From the NCBI GenBank assembly GCA_039602395.1, contig JBCNJP010000017.1, positions 6,875,238-6,939,237 on the forward strand: a DNA stretch of 64,000 nucleotides, read 5' to 3'. The notes beneath the pieces are model-generated. The model did no database searches. It had not been told where the DNA came from and saw only the letters and a list, made by a program, of their open reading frames with translations. The position numbers and the translations under genes were made by a program. Below, piece by piece: positions 11,039 through 21,975 of this stretch (its first letter is position 1; each line of letters opens with the position of its first letter). This DNA comes from Deinandra increscens subsp. villosa (lineage: Eukaryota > Streptophyta > Magnoliopsida > Asterales > Asteraceae).

Positions 11039-12467
11039 CTTAAGTATTAGTCTTGTGTCTAATCTTTAACTTACGTCACTATGGCCCATAACATAGCACG
11101 TTTGAACTATGACACGACATATCGACACACGACACCGATGGTTGATCATAACAAGGGTTCACATAATTCAGAATTCAAGGCACATTTCATTATTGCACAA
11201 TCATGTAAGTCATGGCATAACACTCAAGTAAGTTGTACAAGTTTGGGTTTTGGTCAGATCATAGTTTCGCTACTCAGTTTCGCCATAGTTTCGCTATGCA
11301 GTTTCGCTGCACAGTTTCGCTGTGTGCACGGGCAGCACTTTCGCTAGGCAGTACCCGATGACACAGTTTCGCTTGCTAGTTTCGCTCGAAACTGTTGACA
11401 CAGTTTCGCTAGCGTAGCTTCGCTCGAAACTGGTTTGAACTTTCGTTCAGGTTGGTTCGCTCGATAGTTTCGTTCGAGCATGTCTACTTAGTTTCGCGGG
11501 CGACACTACAGTTTCGCTACATAGTATCGCTGGATGCATAAGCAGTTTCGCTGTATAGTTTCGCCCAGAGAACACACAGTGTCGCTGGTCGCGAAAAACT
11601 CACAAATCAGCCTAAAAATCAATCTAACAGCTTTCATACTTCATGTGGTTCAATATTTAGCATGCATAATCATTTACCAACATTAAACAGTAAGTTTTAA
11701 CACCTTAAACATGGGTTTTCACATTTAAATCACCAAAAACACATTTTAAACCTAAAATGACCTAACTAGCATGAATCTTCATTATGGTTTGATTTCAAAC
11801 GTAAAGTTACAGACTTTATGATAGATCTAGCCTTCCTAAACATCATATCAGAAGATCTAACGATTCTATGGAGATCTAGGCATGCTTTATAGTAAAACAC
11901 ATAGAAAATGCATAAAGTATGGTCATGGGACTCACGGTTTGATCTAGGATCGATGGATGGTCTCTACCAACAGAGATGATAGCAGCAAATGGTGATTTCT
12001 CAGCTGGTCCAAAAGTTTCAGGAGAGTGTGTGTTTTTTGAGAAAAGGTGTAAGAAATGAGGCTTCTAGTGTTTTATGTCATTATATAACAGGAGCTAGTT
12101 TCGCTGGCAGTTTCGCTGGCCAAGCGAAACTGTCTCTGTAAGTCTATGGTTTGGCTACCGAGCGACACTATAGTTTCGCCCGGTAGTTTCGCTGGAAGCC
12201 AAAAGTGACTAGTTTACATTCTAAGCAAGATAAGCACGGTTCATTAATTGTCATGCTATTCCTAATACTAGATCATGTATTTAAATCACATTGCACATAA
12301 TAACTATAAATAAATGAACACATAACACATATGGACGGGTTCGGTGATCAACCAAAGGTCGTGGACGTATTCGGCCTAGTTAAGCATTAGTTACTAAGTT
12401 AACACTTATAACGTAACTAACGGAGATTGTCTAACGGAAGTTAACATTGGAATTCTCGGATGTCACA
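11039..12467. mobile_element. Solo LTR 1, 3' part, artefact copy
   Basis: Corresponds to 6833-8261 of solo LTR 1. It includes the AGTTTCGCT cluster and ends at the same ATGTCACA terminus followed by CATGA (12468-12472). It starts in mid-element at the gap edge. Confidence 0.9.
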
Positions 12468-14280
12468 CATGAACAATGCCATGTTGTTTCAAATATGTAG
12501 AAAACTCAGTGGGTAAATACTCTTTTGCATTATCAGTGCGTAGAGTTTTGATAGATGTATTAAATTGGTTGTGAACATATGAATGAAACTCACGAAAAAT
12601 GAAATTAATTTCACTACGAGATTTCATCAAGTAAACCCAAGTGGCACGGGAATAGTCATCAATAAACGTTATAAAATACTGAAAACCCAAGGTAGATTTT
12701 GTAGAACAAGGACCCCATACATCAGAATGTAAAAGTTCAAACACGGTACTGACTCGACTAGACACTTTTGGAGGATAGGGACGTCGAGTATGTTTACCAA
12801 GCTGACAAGACTCGCAATGAAAATCAGAAGAAATAGGAAAATCTGGTCTCATCTGCCTCATAACTGCTAAAGAGGGATGACCTAGCCGGTAGTGAGTCTC
12901 TCTGATAGTGGAATCACATATGTTTGCTTTAGGATGTGTTGGTAAGGATGGACGGTAGAGACCTCTTGATTCATAACCGGTGCCAATCAGTCGGTTCGTC
13001 CCTAGCTCCTGAAAAACACAATAAGATGGATAAAATGTCACGGAACAATTGTTTTGTTTAGTGATTTGGCTTACGGAACAAAGGTTATCAGGAAATTTAG
13101 GAACAAGCAAAACAGAGGAAAGATTAAGGTTTGTCGAATTACGAACGGATCCAATGCCACGAACCGGACATGAAGATCCGTCCGCAATGCGAACTGGTGG
13201 ATGAGAGATATTATGGAGGCTAGAGATGATACCTTCGTTCCCAGTCATGTGATGGGTAGCTCCAGAGTCAATAACCCAAGATGAATCAAGACTAGGAGAT
13301 GTACCTGAATGAGCAGAGTGGGCCTGTGGAGAGGGATTAACTGTGTGAGATGATAGTAGTTGCTGGAACCGAGCATACTCCTCCTGGCTGAGTGTGTAAA
13401 TAGGGGCAGCCTGGTTAGTGGGCTCATCCACAGTAGCTATTCTGGCTCGAGGACGGGTAGTTGGCTGAGAACCAGGGGGGTGATTTGGGTAATTGTACTT
13501 CGTGTGCCCGTCCTGCTTACAATAGTGACAAGTAATACCGTTTCCACGTCCAATACCCTTGCGTTGAGTCGTGTTAGATCCGCGACCAATCCCCTTAGTA
13601 GTGGTTAGCATGGCCGATGTGTCAGTGGATTCGGGAATTGCCGTGTCATAACCGTACATCTCACGTAGGAGATGGTATGTGGATGCCACAGATTTGATAG
13701 CAGTAGAGTTGCTCAACAACAATGGTCGAGCGCTAGAGTACTTAAGGGACAAACCGGCAATAAACATCATAACAGCCATCTTCGTGTTGCGCTCCTCTTG
13801 AACCTTCAAGTCAGTAGTAGGTGGAAACAAAGCATGCAACTCATCTTGCAGTTTGGAGAACCGAGTAAAATAATCCGTGAACGACGAATCACCTTGTTCG
13901 ATTCTCGTGTATGCTTGGACCACCGAATAAGCATGAGACAACGATTCTTTCGCGGAGAAGGATGAAGAAAGATGATTCCACATTGTCTTCACAGTAGCAA
14001 AATTTTGTGCAATAGCAAGTACTTGTGGTTCCATTGCATTCCATAGAGCCATTTGAATGCCGCTATCATCAACTCGCTATTCCCGAGTCATAGGATCAGG
14101 AGGGTTATCAGTTAAATGACCCTCTTTGTCTAAACTCATGAGACCTTTTTTGACAAACAGACTCCAAGAATTCCAATTGTTGGAATTAAGTTTCACAGGT
14201 ATACGAAGAACAGAAGTATAGTTGATTAGACCCGGGGCAATGGTGTTTTCTTGAACTTCCTTATGTTTTTCATCACCCAT
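12468..14280 (-). pseudogene. Copia gag/protease/integrase, artefact copy
   Basis: Identical to 8262-10074, including the in-frame TAG (14077-14079), the altered zinc knuckle and the DSGA protease site. The leader (14299-14584), primer-binding site (14585-14596) and LTR-like end (14597-14706) are also repeated. It should not be counted as a second element. Confidence 0.9.
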
Positions 14281-14741
14281 TTTAACTATAAACAGTAGCT
14301 AAAACAGATTCAGTAACTTAAATGGTAGACAGTACCTGGTTCTTCTTGGCAGATTGACCACACAGAAAGTCAACAGAAGCAACAGAACAACAGCAGTACA
14401 CAGAAGCAACAGAGCAGAACAGAAGCAATTGTATGCTTTAATTTGAGCCAGAAAAAGAAGTCTTTGGAATGTCAGACGTGGGCAAGAACAAGCTGGAACA
14501 GGGACATGCGCAAGGCTGGACCAGGGACAGGAACAAGGCTGGAACAGGGACAGGAACAAGGCTGGAACAGGAGCTAACCTTTTAGCTCTGATACCATGAA
14601 ATAGATTATTGTATAGATCTGATGATTTTACATGAAGGGGGAACCCCTATATATATGTATAATAACAACGTAAAAATTAAAATACAAACGTTCTAAATAT
14701 CAAACATAGTATCTGAGATCTGGTGATCGGATTCCTTCACC

Positions 14742-16471
14742 ATGAGCGAGAGGGGAAAAGGAAAGGACGCCGGGGAGTGGCAGGAAGTCAAGAGCAGAAA
14801 TCGGAGATCTGGTGATCGGAGCAATCGGTTTTCTTGGACCGGGGATGCTAACCTGACGTCTTTTTTCGTCTCAAATCTTCCTACGGGGATCAAGTCTTTG
14901 GATCTGTGGAAAAATTTCAGTCATTACGGGAAGGTTGCAGATGTATACATTCCTCCCAGAGTCGATAAAGGCGGAAACCCCTTTGGGTTTGTTAAGTTCT
15001 CGAATGTGAAGGATAAAAAAGAACTGGAGATGAAGCTAAACGGTATTCGCATGGATTTTCTCAAGCTATCTGTAAACTTGGAGCGTTTTGACCGGAGGGG
15101 GAACCCGGTCAGTAGGGGTGAGCAGGGTGATGGGATGTTTACTTGTGGAGGTTCGAAGGGTATGCCACAGAAACCGTCGGACGTTCCACCTACTTCCAAT
15201 GGCTTCAGATCTTTCGCCAATGTTGTGGGTTCTGCAAAACATGTGGAGGCGGAGAAGTTGGTTGCCATTAGAGACACCTCGTCCTTGTCTCTGGACGCTT
15301 GGACGGGCAGGGCTCTGTTGGGGAGGGCCTGTGACATCAAGAGACTGTGCTCTCTACTTGAGTGGATGGACGAGCTACCCTTGAGTGGCTGGAAGTTGAG
15401 ATATCTTGGAGAACAGCATGTCCTCATTTCGTTCGAAAAATCTGAGGACGCGGAGGATATTCTTGCTGTTAAATCCCTTTGGGAGCCTTGGTTTTCTAAA
15501 TTAGTTGTTTGGCGTGGTCAGGCGTATAACTATGAACGGATCGCTTGGATTAAAATTATGGGAGTTCCCCCAGACCTCTGGTGTGGCAAAATTATCGATG
15601 AGATTGGCGCATCTGTGGGCCTAATCTGTCACCCATCAGAGGCGAGTTTAGAGGATTGCGATCTTTCGGTGGATTTCATGGGGGTCATCGTTTCTTATCC
15701 TAACCCGGTGAACGAATCTCGCACTGTTTATTGGCATGGGAGGAGGTTTCGGTGTGCCATATCGGAGGTTTGTGAGGACTGGAGGCCGGACTTCCTTTCT
15801 GCCCGGACTCCGGTTCAGTCATCGGAGGAGAAGACGGGCGGCCTCGGCGTCAATTCGAATCTGCATGGTGAGGATTCGATGCATGGGGCTTCGAGTACGA
15901 CGGCGTATTCTGTTCCAATGATGATGGCGTGGAGACTGCTCCTCAAAAGTCGCACATGTCCCAAGTGCATAATGATGAGGTGGGGACCATGGTGGGTGTA
16001 TCCGACGCGCAAGTGGAGGACGGGGAATTAGTTCAGGACACTAATGGGGAGGAGCCCACTAAGACCTCTTCTTTACTGGGCCCAGGATCTCGTAAACGGG
16101 CTCGTTCTAAATCGATTAGTCCAGCACAAACTTTGGGTGTTCGGCGTTCTATTTGGGGGAAAAAACGGAGCTCGCATGTCCATGACAGATCTCCTTTGAA
16201 TGACGGCGGCTCGTCACACCGTTCGCCGGAGGCTTTGGGTGGTGACTCCGTCTCTGCGATGGTGGCGGGGGAGGTAGATGTGGTTTCCGATACACCTAGG
16301 GTGCAGCCTACCTGTGACCAAATTCCCGTGGTTGGCGTGGAGGCAGAAGTCAATGAGGAAATTGCAAATACGGTTCTCGTCGGGGCCTGCGTCGGGGTCA
16401 AATTGGATGATTTCAAGGATCTTGTCAGATCGGAAGTTGAGGAAGGTGTGGGGACTACAACTGGTCTTTGA
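14742..16471 (+). pseudogene. LINE ORF1: RRM RNA-binding protein
   Basis: Starts MSERGKGKDAGEW. An RNA-recognition motif spans roughly residues 38-115, with RNP2-like SFFVSNLP and RNP1-like NPFGFVKF. Residues ~180-300 resemble the plant DUF4283-type domain often found in LINE ORF1 (LRYLGEQHVLISFE, then IMGVPPDLW). Near 15915-15928 the frame shifts by one; the C-terminal part continues in the 15929-16471 frame, which is rich in basic and serine residues (SRKRARSKS). I saw no CCHC zinc knuckle. The role in this family is to coat the LINE RNA. The stop TGA (16469-16471) shares its last base with the ATG of ORF2. Confidence 0.85.
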
Positions 16472-19400
16472 TGGAGTTTCTATCTTGCAATATTAATGGG
16501 GTCAAAGAGGATGTAAAATTGGAGTGGATGTGCAATCTGAAGCGTGCTCATCGTATCAATTTCATTGGTCTGCAGGAAACCAAGGCTGTGGATGTTTTGT
16601 CCATCCCGATCCGCAAAATATGGGGAAACGTCGCTTTTGACTCCATCGGAGTAGAGGCAAGTGGACGTTCAGGGGGATTGCTTTCGATTTGGGACCCCTC
16701 AATTTTCAGGTGTGTTGATTCTTTCAAAGATCCTAATTTTCTCATGGTGTCTGGGCAGATCATGGGCACTAATTGTGTGCTTAATGTGGTTAACGTTTAT
16801 GCTCCGCAATGTCTTTCTGATCAGAGGCGTTTATGGAATAAGCTCTTAAATCTATTGGAGAGTAGGCCTGGGATGTGGGTGTTATTAGGGGATTTTAATG
16901 AAGTTCGGTCGCTGGAGGAGAGGCGGTTCTCGGTGTTTAATCATCGGAGTGCAGAATTTTCAATGACTTCATTTTCGATGGGAATTTGTATGAGTATCGC
17001 ATGTGTGGCTCCCTCTTCACTTTTTCCTACGGTAATGGAATTAACTTTAGCAAGCTTGATCGATTTCTTGTTTGCGAGGACTTCTTTCGACGTTGGCCGT
17101 ATGCCGCGCTCACCGCTCTCCCGCATCTTTGGTCCGACCACAGTCCTCTTGTGCTCAGCTTATCCGCTAAGAATTTCGGCCTGTGTCCATTTAAGTTCTT
17201 TACTTCTTGGCTTAAATCAGATGATTTGGTGGGTATTCTAAGGAGCAGTCTGTCTCGACAAGGGGTAATGGATGGTCCTCCTGATATTGTACTTATGTAT
17301 AAATTGAGGGAGGCCAAGTCTTTAATCAAGGCTTGGAACATTAGGCATAAGGAGAATAATGATAAGGTTCTCAAGGACCTCAGGGAGTTTTGTTATGCGA
17401 TGGATCAGGCCAGTGAGATCAGAATGTTGAATGGGGATGAATTAAATGAATGGGGAGAAAAGAAAAAAATGCTCATTGAGTTGGAGAATCGGAAGCATTC
17501 TGATCTGCGCCAAAAATCGCGAGTCAAATGGGCTTTGGACGGAGACGACAACACTTCTTTCTTTCACGGTTTCATTAACTCCAACTTGGCTTCCAATCGT
17601 ATTAATGGTCTCTGGGTGAATAACTGTTGGGTGGAGGATCCAGATGGAATTAAGATGGCGGCGTGGGATTATTTCAATAATATCTTCAGTTCTGTTTCTT
17701 TTGCCAGGCTTGTTTTAGACTGTGAGGGGATTCACGCCCTTTCCGTGGCGGAGGGCGATTTTATTACGAGACCTTTCTCCAAGGAGGAAATAAAATATGT
17801 CGTTTGGATGTGTGATGGTGATAAGGCTTCGGGCCCGGATGGTTTTAATTTCGATTTCATCAAATTCTTCTGGCCCCAGCTCGAGGATGATTTCTTTCGT
17901 ATTCTCTCTTGCTTTCATGAGACTGGTCGCATATCAAAAGGGTGCAGCTCATCTTTCCTGCTTCTTATTCCCAAGATCCTTGATGCTCAAAGGCTAAAAG
18001 ATTTCAGGCCAATTAGCCTAATTGGGTGTGTGTCCAAGGTGATATCTAAGGTGATCGCGGAGAGGTTGAAAGGGGTGCTTGGGTCGATCATCTCGGATAC
18101 TCAAATGGCTTATATGGCGGGTAGAAGTATTGTAGAGGGTCCTCTTATCATCAATGAGGTTCTCTCTTGGCTAAAGTTATCAAAAAATCCGGGTTTGTTC
18201 TTCAAAGAGGATTTCTCTAAAGCTTTCGATTCGCTTGATTGGACTTTCTTGGATACGGTTTTGAGTCACATGAATTTCCCCCTAAGATGGAGGATGTGAA
18301 TTAATGGAATTCTTGCCTCGGCTCGTGCTTCGGTCTTAATAAACGGATCCCCCACCAAAGAATTCCAATGCCATAGGGGTGTTAGGCAAGGCGACCCGTT
18401 ATCCCCGTATATTTTTCTAATTGCCATGGAGGCCCTAGATTGGATGCTTGGGAAAGCTAGAAACATGGGTTTTATTGAAGGAATCCAGTTACCAAACGGG
18501 GGGCCGCTTCTTTCCCACTTTTTCTATGCTGATGATGCGCTAATTATTGGTAAATGGAGTGATTCCACTTTTGCTAATCTAATCCGAATATTTCGTTGTT
18601 TTTATTTTGTTTCCGGGCTCAAGTTTAACCTTAGCAAATGCGCCATCTTTGGGGTTAATGTGTCTGATGAGGAGGTGCAAAGAAAAGCCTCTAAGTGTGG
18701 TTGTATGAAAGGTGAGTTCCGTTTCACTTATTTGGGGTTGAAGGTGGGCGCAAATATGAATCGGCGTGCTAATTGGCAATGTGTCATTGAGGTGTTTGAA
18801 AGAAGGCTAAACAAATGGAAGGATAAACATCTATCGCTTGCGGGGCGGCTTGTGCTCGTGAAAAGTGTTCTTGATAGCTTGCCGACTTACTTTTTTTCTC
18901 TCTATAAGGCTCCTAAAAAGGTAATTGAATCCTTGGAAAAAATTAGATTCAATTTCCTTTGGGGGGGTTCTAGCGAAAGGAAAAAGATTCATTGGGTCAA
19001 AAGAGATGTCGTGTGTGCCCCGATTGAGAAAGGTGGTTTGGGTCTGTCCAGACTTAGAGACGTGAACCGTGGCCTTCTTTGTAAATGGTTGTGGCGATAC
19101 AAGTCGGATTCTAATCAACTTTGGAGGCGCGTGATTCATAGCATTCACTCCGTGGCTGGGAGGATGCAATTTTTTCCTTGTAAGTATGCTATTTCTGGAA
19201 TTTGGAAAAATATTGTTTCTGTCAACAGGGATCTGGGCAACATGGATTTGGGCATGCAATTTTGGATGGAGGAGGTAAATGGGAGATGGGTTTGGAAGGG
19301 AGGGGCTGGCACGAGTTTTTCTGTCAAGGAGGTTCGGAAGCTCATCTCGCTTAGTAGGAGTATTGATCAGCGGCATACCTTCTCTTGGTCGAGGTTGGTT

Positions 19401-19856
19401 CCAAACAAATTGAATTTACTTGCGTGGAGAGCTCTTCAAAACCGTATTGCTACAGTTGACTCGCTTGCTAAACGAGGCGTAGTGGTTAGATCTTTGGGCT
19501 GCCATCTTTGCGGTGACGGGGATGAAACCGTTTCGCACTTGTTCACGGGTTGTATTTTTGCGACTGCTATATGGCAATGGATTGCTAGTTGGTGTAAACT
19601 TCCGCCCCTCTTCTTCTTCTCGCTAGACGATGTAATGGAGATGTATAAAGGTTTGGAGGAAAACAAAAGGGAGGTTGTTCACGGTATCCTCCTCACGGCG
19701 TGCTGGTGTCTTTGGAAAGAAAGGAACTCGGTTGTCTTCAACAACACCATCCCGGCCATCGCCAAAGTCATAAATGAGATCAAAACTTGGGGCATGTTGT
19801 GGCTGAATAATAGGAGTAAGCGTTCCATTGATTGGAATAATTGTCGTTTCATGTAA
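16471..19856 (+). pseudogene. LINE ORF2: endonuclease, reverse transcriptase, zf-RVT
   Basis: Begins MEFLSCNINGV, the usual start of an apurinic-type endonuclease, followed by GLQETK, LLGDFNEV and, after a frameshift near 16957, SDHSPL. Reverse transcriptase follows: GDKASGPDGF, LIPKI, DFRPISLIG, AFDSLDW, then an in-frame TGA at 18297-18299 (probably from TGG), RQGDPLSP and the catalytic FYADDALI near 18525. The thumb/connection region has LSLAGRLVLVKSVL, and a C-terminal zf-RVT cysteine/histidine domain (CHLCGDGDETVSHLF) lies near 19500-19560. The three fragments stay collinear. In an active element the product nicks target DNA and copies the RNA in place. Confidence 0.9.
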
Positions 19857-19957
19857 TCTTCTCTTTTCTTTGGTGTATGGTGTTGTGGTTTCTCCTTCTA
19901 GCGTCTTGCTAGTCGGAGGCCTTTGGTGTTAATAAAATCTTGGCTGTTCAAAAAAAA
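19857..19957 (+). other. LINE 3' untranslated region and A-tail
   Basis: Includes TCTAGCGTCTTGCTAGTC, an AATAAA-like signal at 19931-19936, and eight A residues. Very similar text (TCTAGCGCCTTGCTAGTC) precedes the A-rich tail at 51127-51180, linking the two insertions to one LINE family. Confidence 0.7.
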
Positions 19958-21700
19958 TTAAAGTTAGTGAGGTGAGTCTATGTGTAATGATAATTAATCA
20001 TTGTCATTAATTGTTTATAGATATATTTTATAACTGCAAATTTTATTTTTACATCAATTTTTACCATTACAAGGTTTGAACCTTGATTTTTTTTCAAAAG
20101 GCTTTGCCCCTTACCACTAGAGTTTATAGATATGTTTAAATGATGTTTATTGGAAAAATATAAATATAACAGTAATATTATATGGAATTTATTTTGAAAA
20201 AAAAACATAAATAATAGTATTTATTAAACACTACAAAGTAAGAACAAAACAAGAAGACAACACCTCAATCATCATGATACCTCTAGATATGTTCAATAAA
20301 ATTTCTTTTCAATTTCTTTTCAGACTGTTATGCGTTTCTGTATTGTAAATCACCTAAGGGTTTTACATGTTTCTCTTCCTCGTCAAATTGTACAAAAGCG
20401 AGGGGGGGGGGGGTAATGTTCATACTTTTGTCAGATGATTTGCCTTATGTCCTCTAAATTCATATTGTGTAAAATCTATAAATATACTTTGTGTTATGGA
20501 TATTGTTTTTGGTTTTTGGTTCATACATATGCGGGATTGGCCATCATATGCCACTTTTTATTTTCTGGATGCCATTGCACGTTGATATCATTTGTAGCCG
20601 ATTATTGAGCTTTTCTAAAGTAGCATCGTTTATCATCATCTTCTTGTGAACATATAAACGATTTGAAAAACGTAGCAACTCTAGATAAATATCATTGAAA
20701 AGATAATACTCCTAATTGTACTCCATTCCAGTAAACATAAAACAAAGTCTATGGTGCAACTCCTTTTATGATGTTGTCAAAATCAAACGATTGATCTAAT
20801 ATATTGATATTATTGTTTGATTCGACAAGACCAAATAATTAATGCATGTCAAATTCATGGATCATATGATGCCATAGGTTCAAGCATTAGGGTTGGATTT
20901 ACAATGGAGATCCACAACACCCAAAATAGGGTCCCTAATTTATCTGTCATTTCGCCTCTATAATTTTTTTAATATATTTTTTCTATCCACTATTTATTAT
21001 ATTAATTAAGTTGAATGAGTACAACGAAGCACAGACACAACTCAAGTCAACATAAAAGAAAGACGGGCAACAAGCTCCGCTAACCCTTTCTGAATAGCAA
21101 AACCTAGACGTGTAAAAACAACGTTCACTGACCTAGGGTCATAATATTACCATAAATCCATCAATTGCAGCTTGATTTCTGGCTCGTTCTTTGCTCTCGG
21201 TATTTGTTTTTTCTTCAAGTTAACCCCTGATTTTGAAATGAAATGAATTGGAAGAAAATGGGTTTATTTGACATGGCGTCGTTACTAGTAACGTGAACCG
21301 AAGTTCCATATATTACGCTTTTGAGAAGGAAAACTAGAATGATTCATTTGCAATATTAAAATTAGGGTTTTAAAAGAAATTGATCTTTGACTTTTGAGAT
21401 GTTGACCGACAAAATAACAATAATTATTATTATTATAAATATTAATGAGCTCGCTTGTGTTTGTCTATATGAATGGATTATAACGAACTAAACGGTGTCC
21501 AAAACAAAGCTAAAATGAATGAGATATCAATGCTTAAGATTGTGTCGTGGCTTAAGCTAGTTGAGCTTATCCACATTGAAGAAACATAAACCTTAAAGTG
21601 GTTTATAAGGATGTGTCTCGTTGGAAATGTATTCCCATATAACCGTACACAACCAGTGGCCGCGAGTTGCGCTGACTATAGTATTTTGAACATGATCCAT
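19958..21700. other. Intergenic, no gene recognised
   Basis: AT-rich sequence without a convincing reading frame. It contains a 12-G homopolymer at about 20402-20413 and a B-box-like GGTTTGAACC near 20071 that is not embedded in a tRNA. Some of it may be decayed transposon, but no ends were found. Confidence 0.5.
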
Positions 21701-21708
21701 CAACTACC

Positions 21709-21956
21709 TCGGACTCGTGCAGTTCTTCCGGTTCACATGTTACCCGGGTGGATTGTTACTCTGGGTGGCTAGTTACCTCGGGTGGATAGTTGCACCGGAT
21801 AAAAGTTCTGGAAAGTTGCATCGAATGAAGTTCTGGACAATTACCCTAGGTGAACTGTTATCCCGAGTGGGCAATTACTCCAGGTGGGCTTTCAGACCTG
21901 TTGATCCTTGGTGTGCCACTGGTCAGTTGTACAATAATGAACTCTATTCATGGTGA
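21709..21956 (+). repeat. Degenerate repeats of a GTTAC-CGGGTGG motif
   Basis: Variants of (A/G)TTAC(C/T)C(C/G)GGTGG recur about seven times in 250 bp, roughly 18-25 bp apart. Similar phrases occur at 24500-24570, beyond the inserted solo LTR, so both stretches probably belong to one older copia 5' LTR or leader split by that insertion. Confidence 0.5.
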
Positions 21957-21975
21957 ACTAACTTAGGAGTTGAAG

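Larger units (their letters stand above)
11039..14744. repeat. Exact duplicate of 6833-10538: probable assembly artefact
   Basis: Every position I compared matches 6833-10538 at a constant offset of 4206, including all internal reading frames residue for residue. Copy 1 ends at the first N with ...TTCCTTCACCATG; copy 2 passes through the same 13 bases and carries on into the LINE. A duplicate that begins right after a gap and ends where the left contig ended is what an unmerged contig overlap gives. The single true locus would be obtained by collapsing the two copies. Confidence 0.93.
14742..19957 (+). mobile_element. L1-type LINE, near full length, inactivated
   Basis: Two consecutive ORFs (RNA-binding ORF1; endonuclease/reverse-transcriptase ORF2), a ~95-bp 3' untranslated region and a short A-tail at 19950-19957. 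Damage is slight: one frameshift in ORF1 near 15920, one frameshift near 16957 and one TGA at 18297-18299 in ORF2, so it died recently compared with the copia relics. No clear target-site duplication was found; the 5' side abuts copia LTR sequence with about 40 bp of possible leader. A cousin's 3' end sits in the kinase gene at 50927-51180. Confidence 0.9.

Noticed and set aside
10517..11069. Two 177-residue plus-strand reading frames spanning the gap
   Set aside because: They consist almost entirely of undetermined residues; the frames exist only because N does not give stop codons.
6833..14744. A genuine segmental or tandem duplication
   Set aside because: No difference was seen in decayed sequence, and the copies begin and end exactly at the gap edges. 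An assembly overlap explains this more simply.
20060..20110. SINE or tRNA-like B box
   Set aside because: GGTTTGAACC alone, without an A box at the right distance, a tail or duplications.
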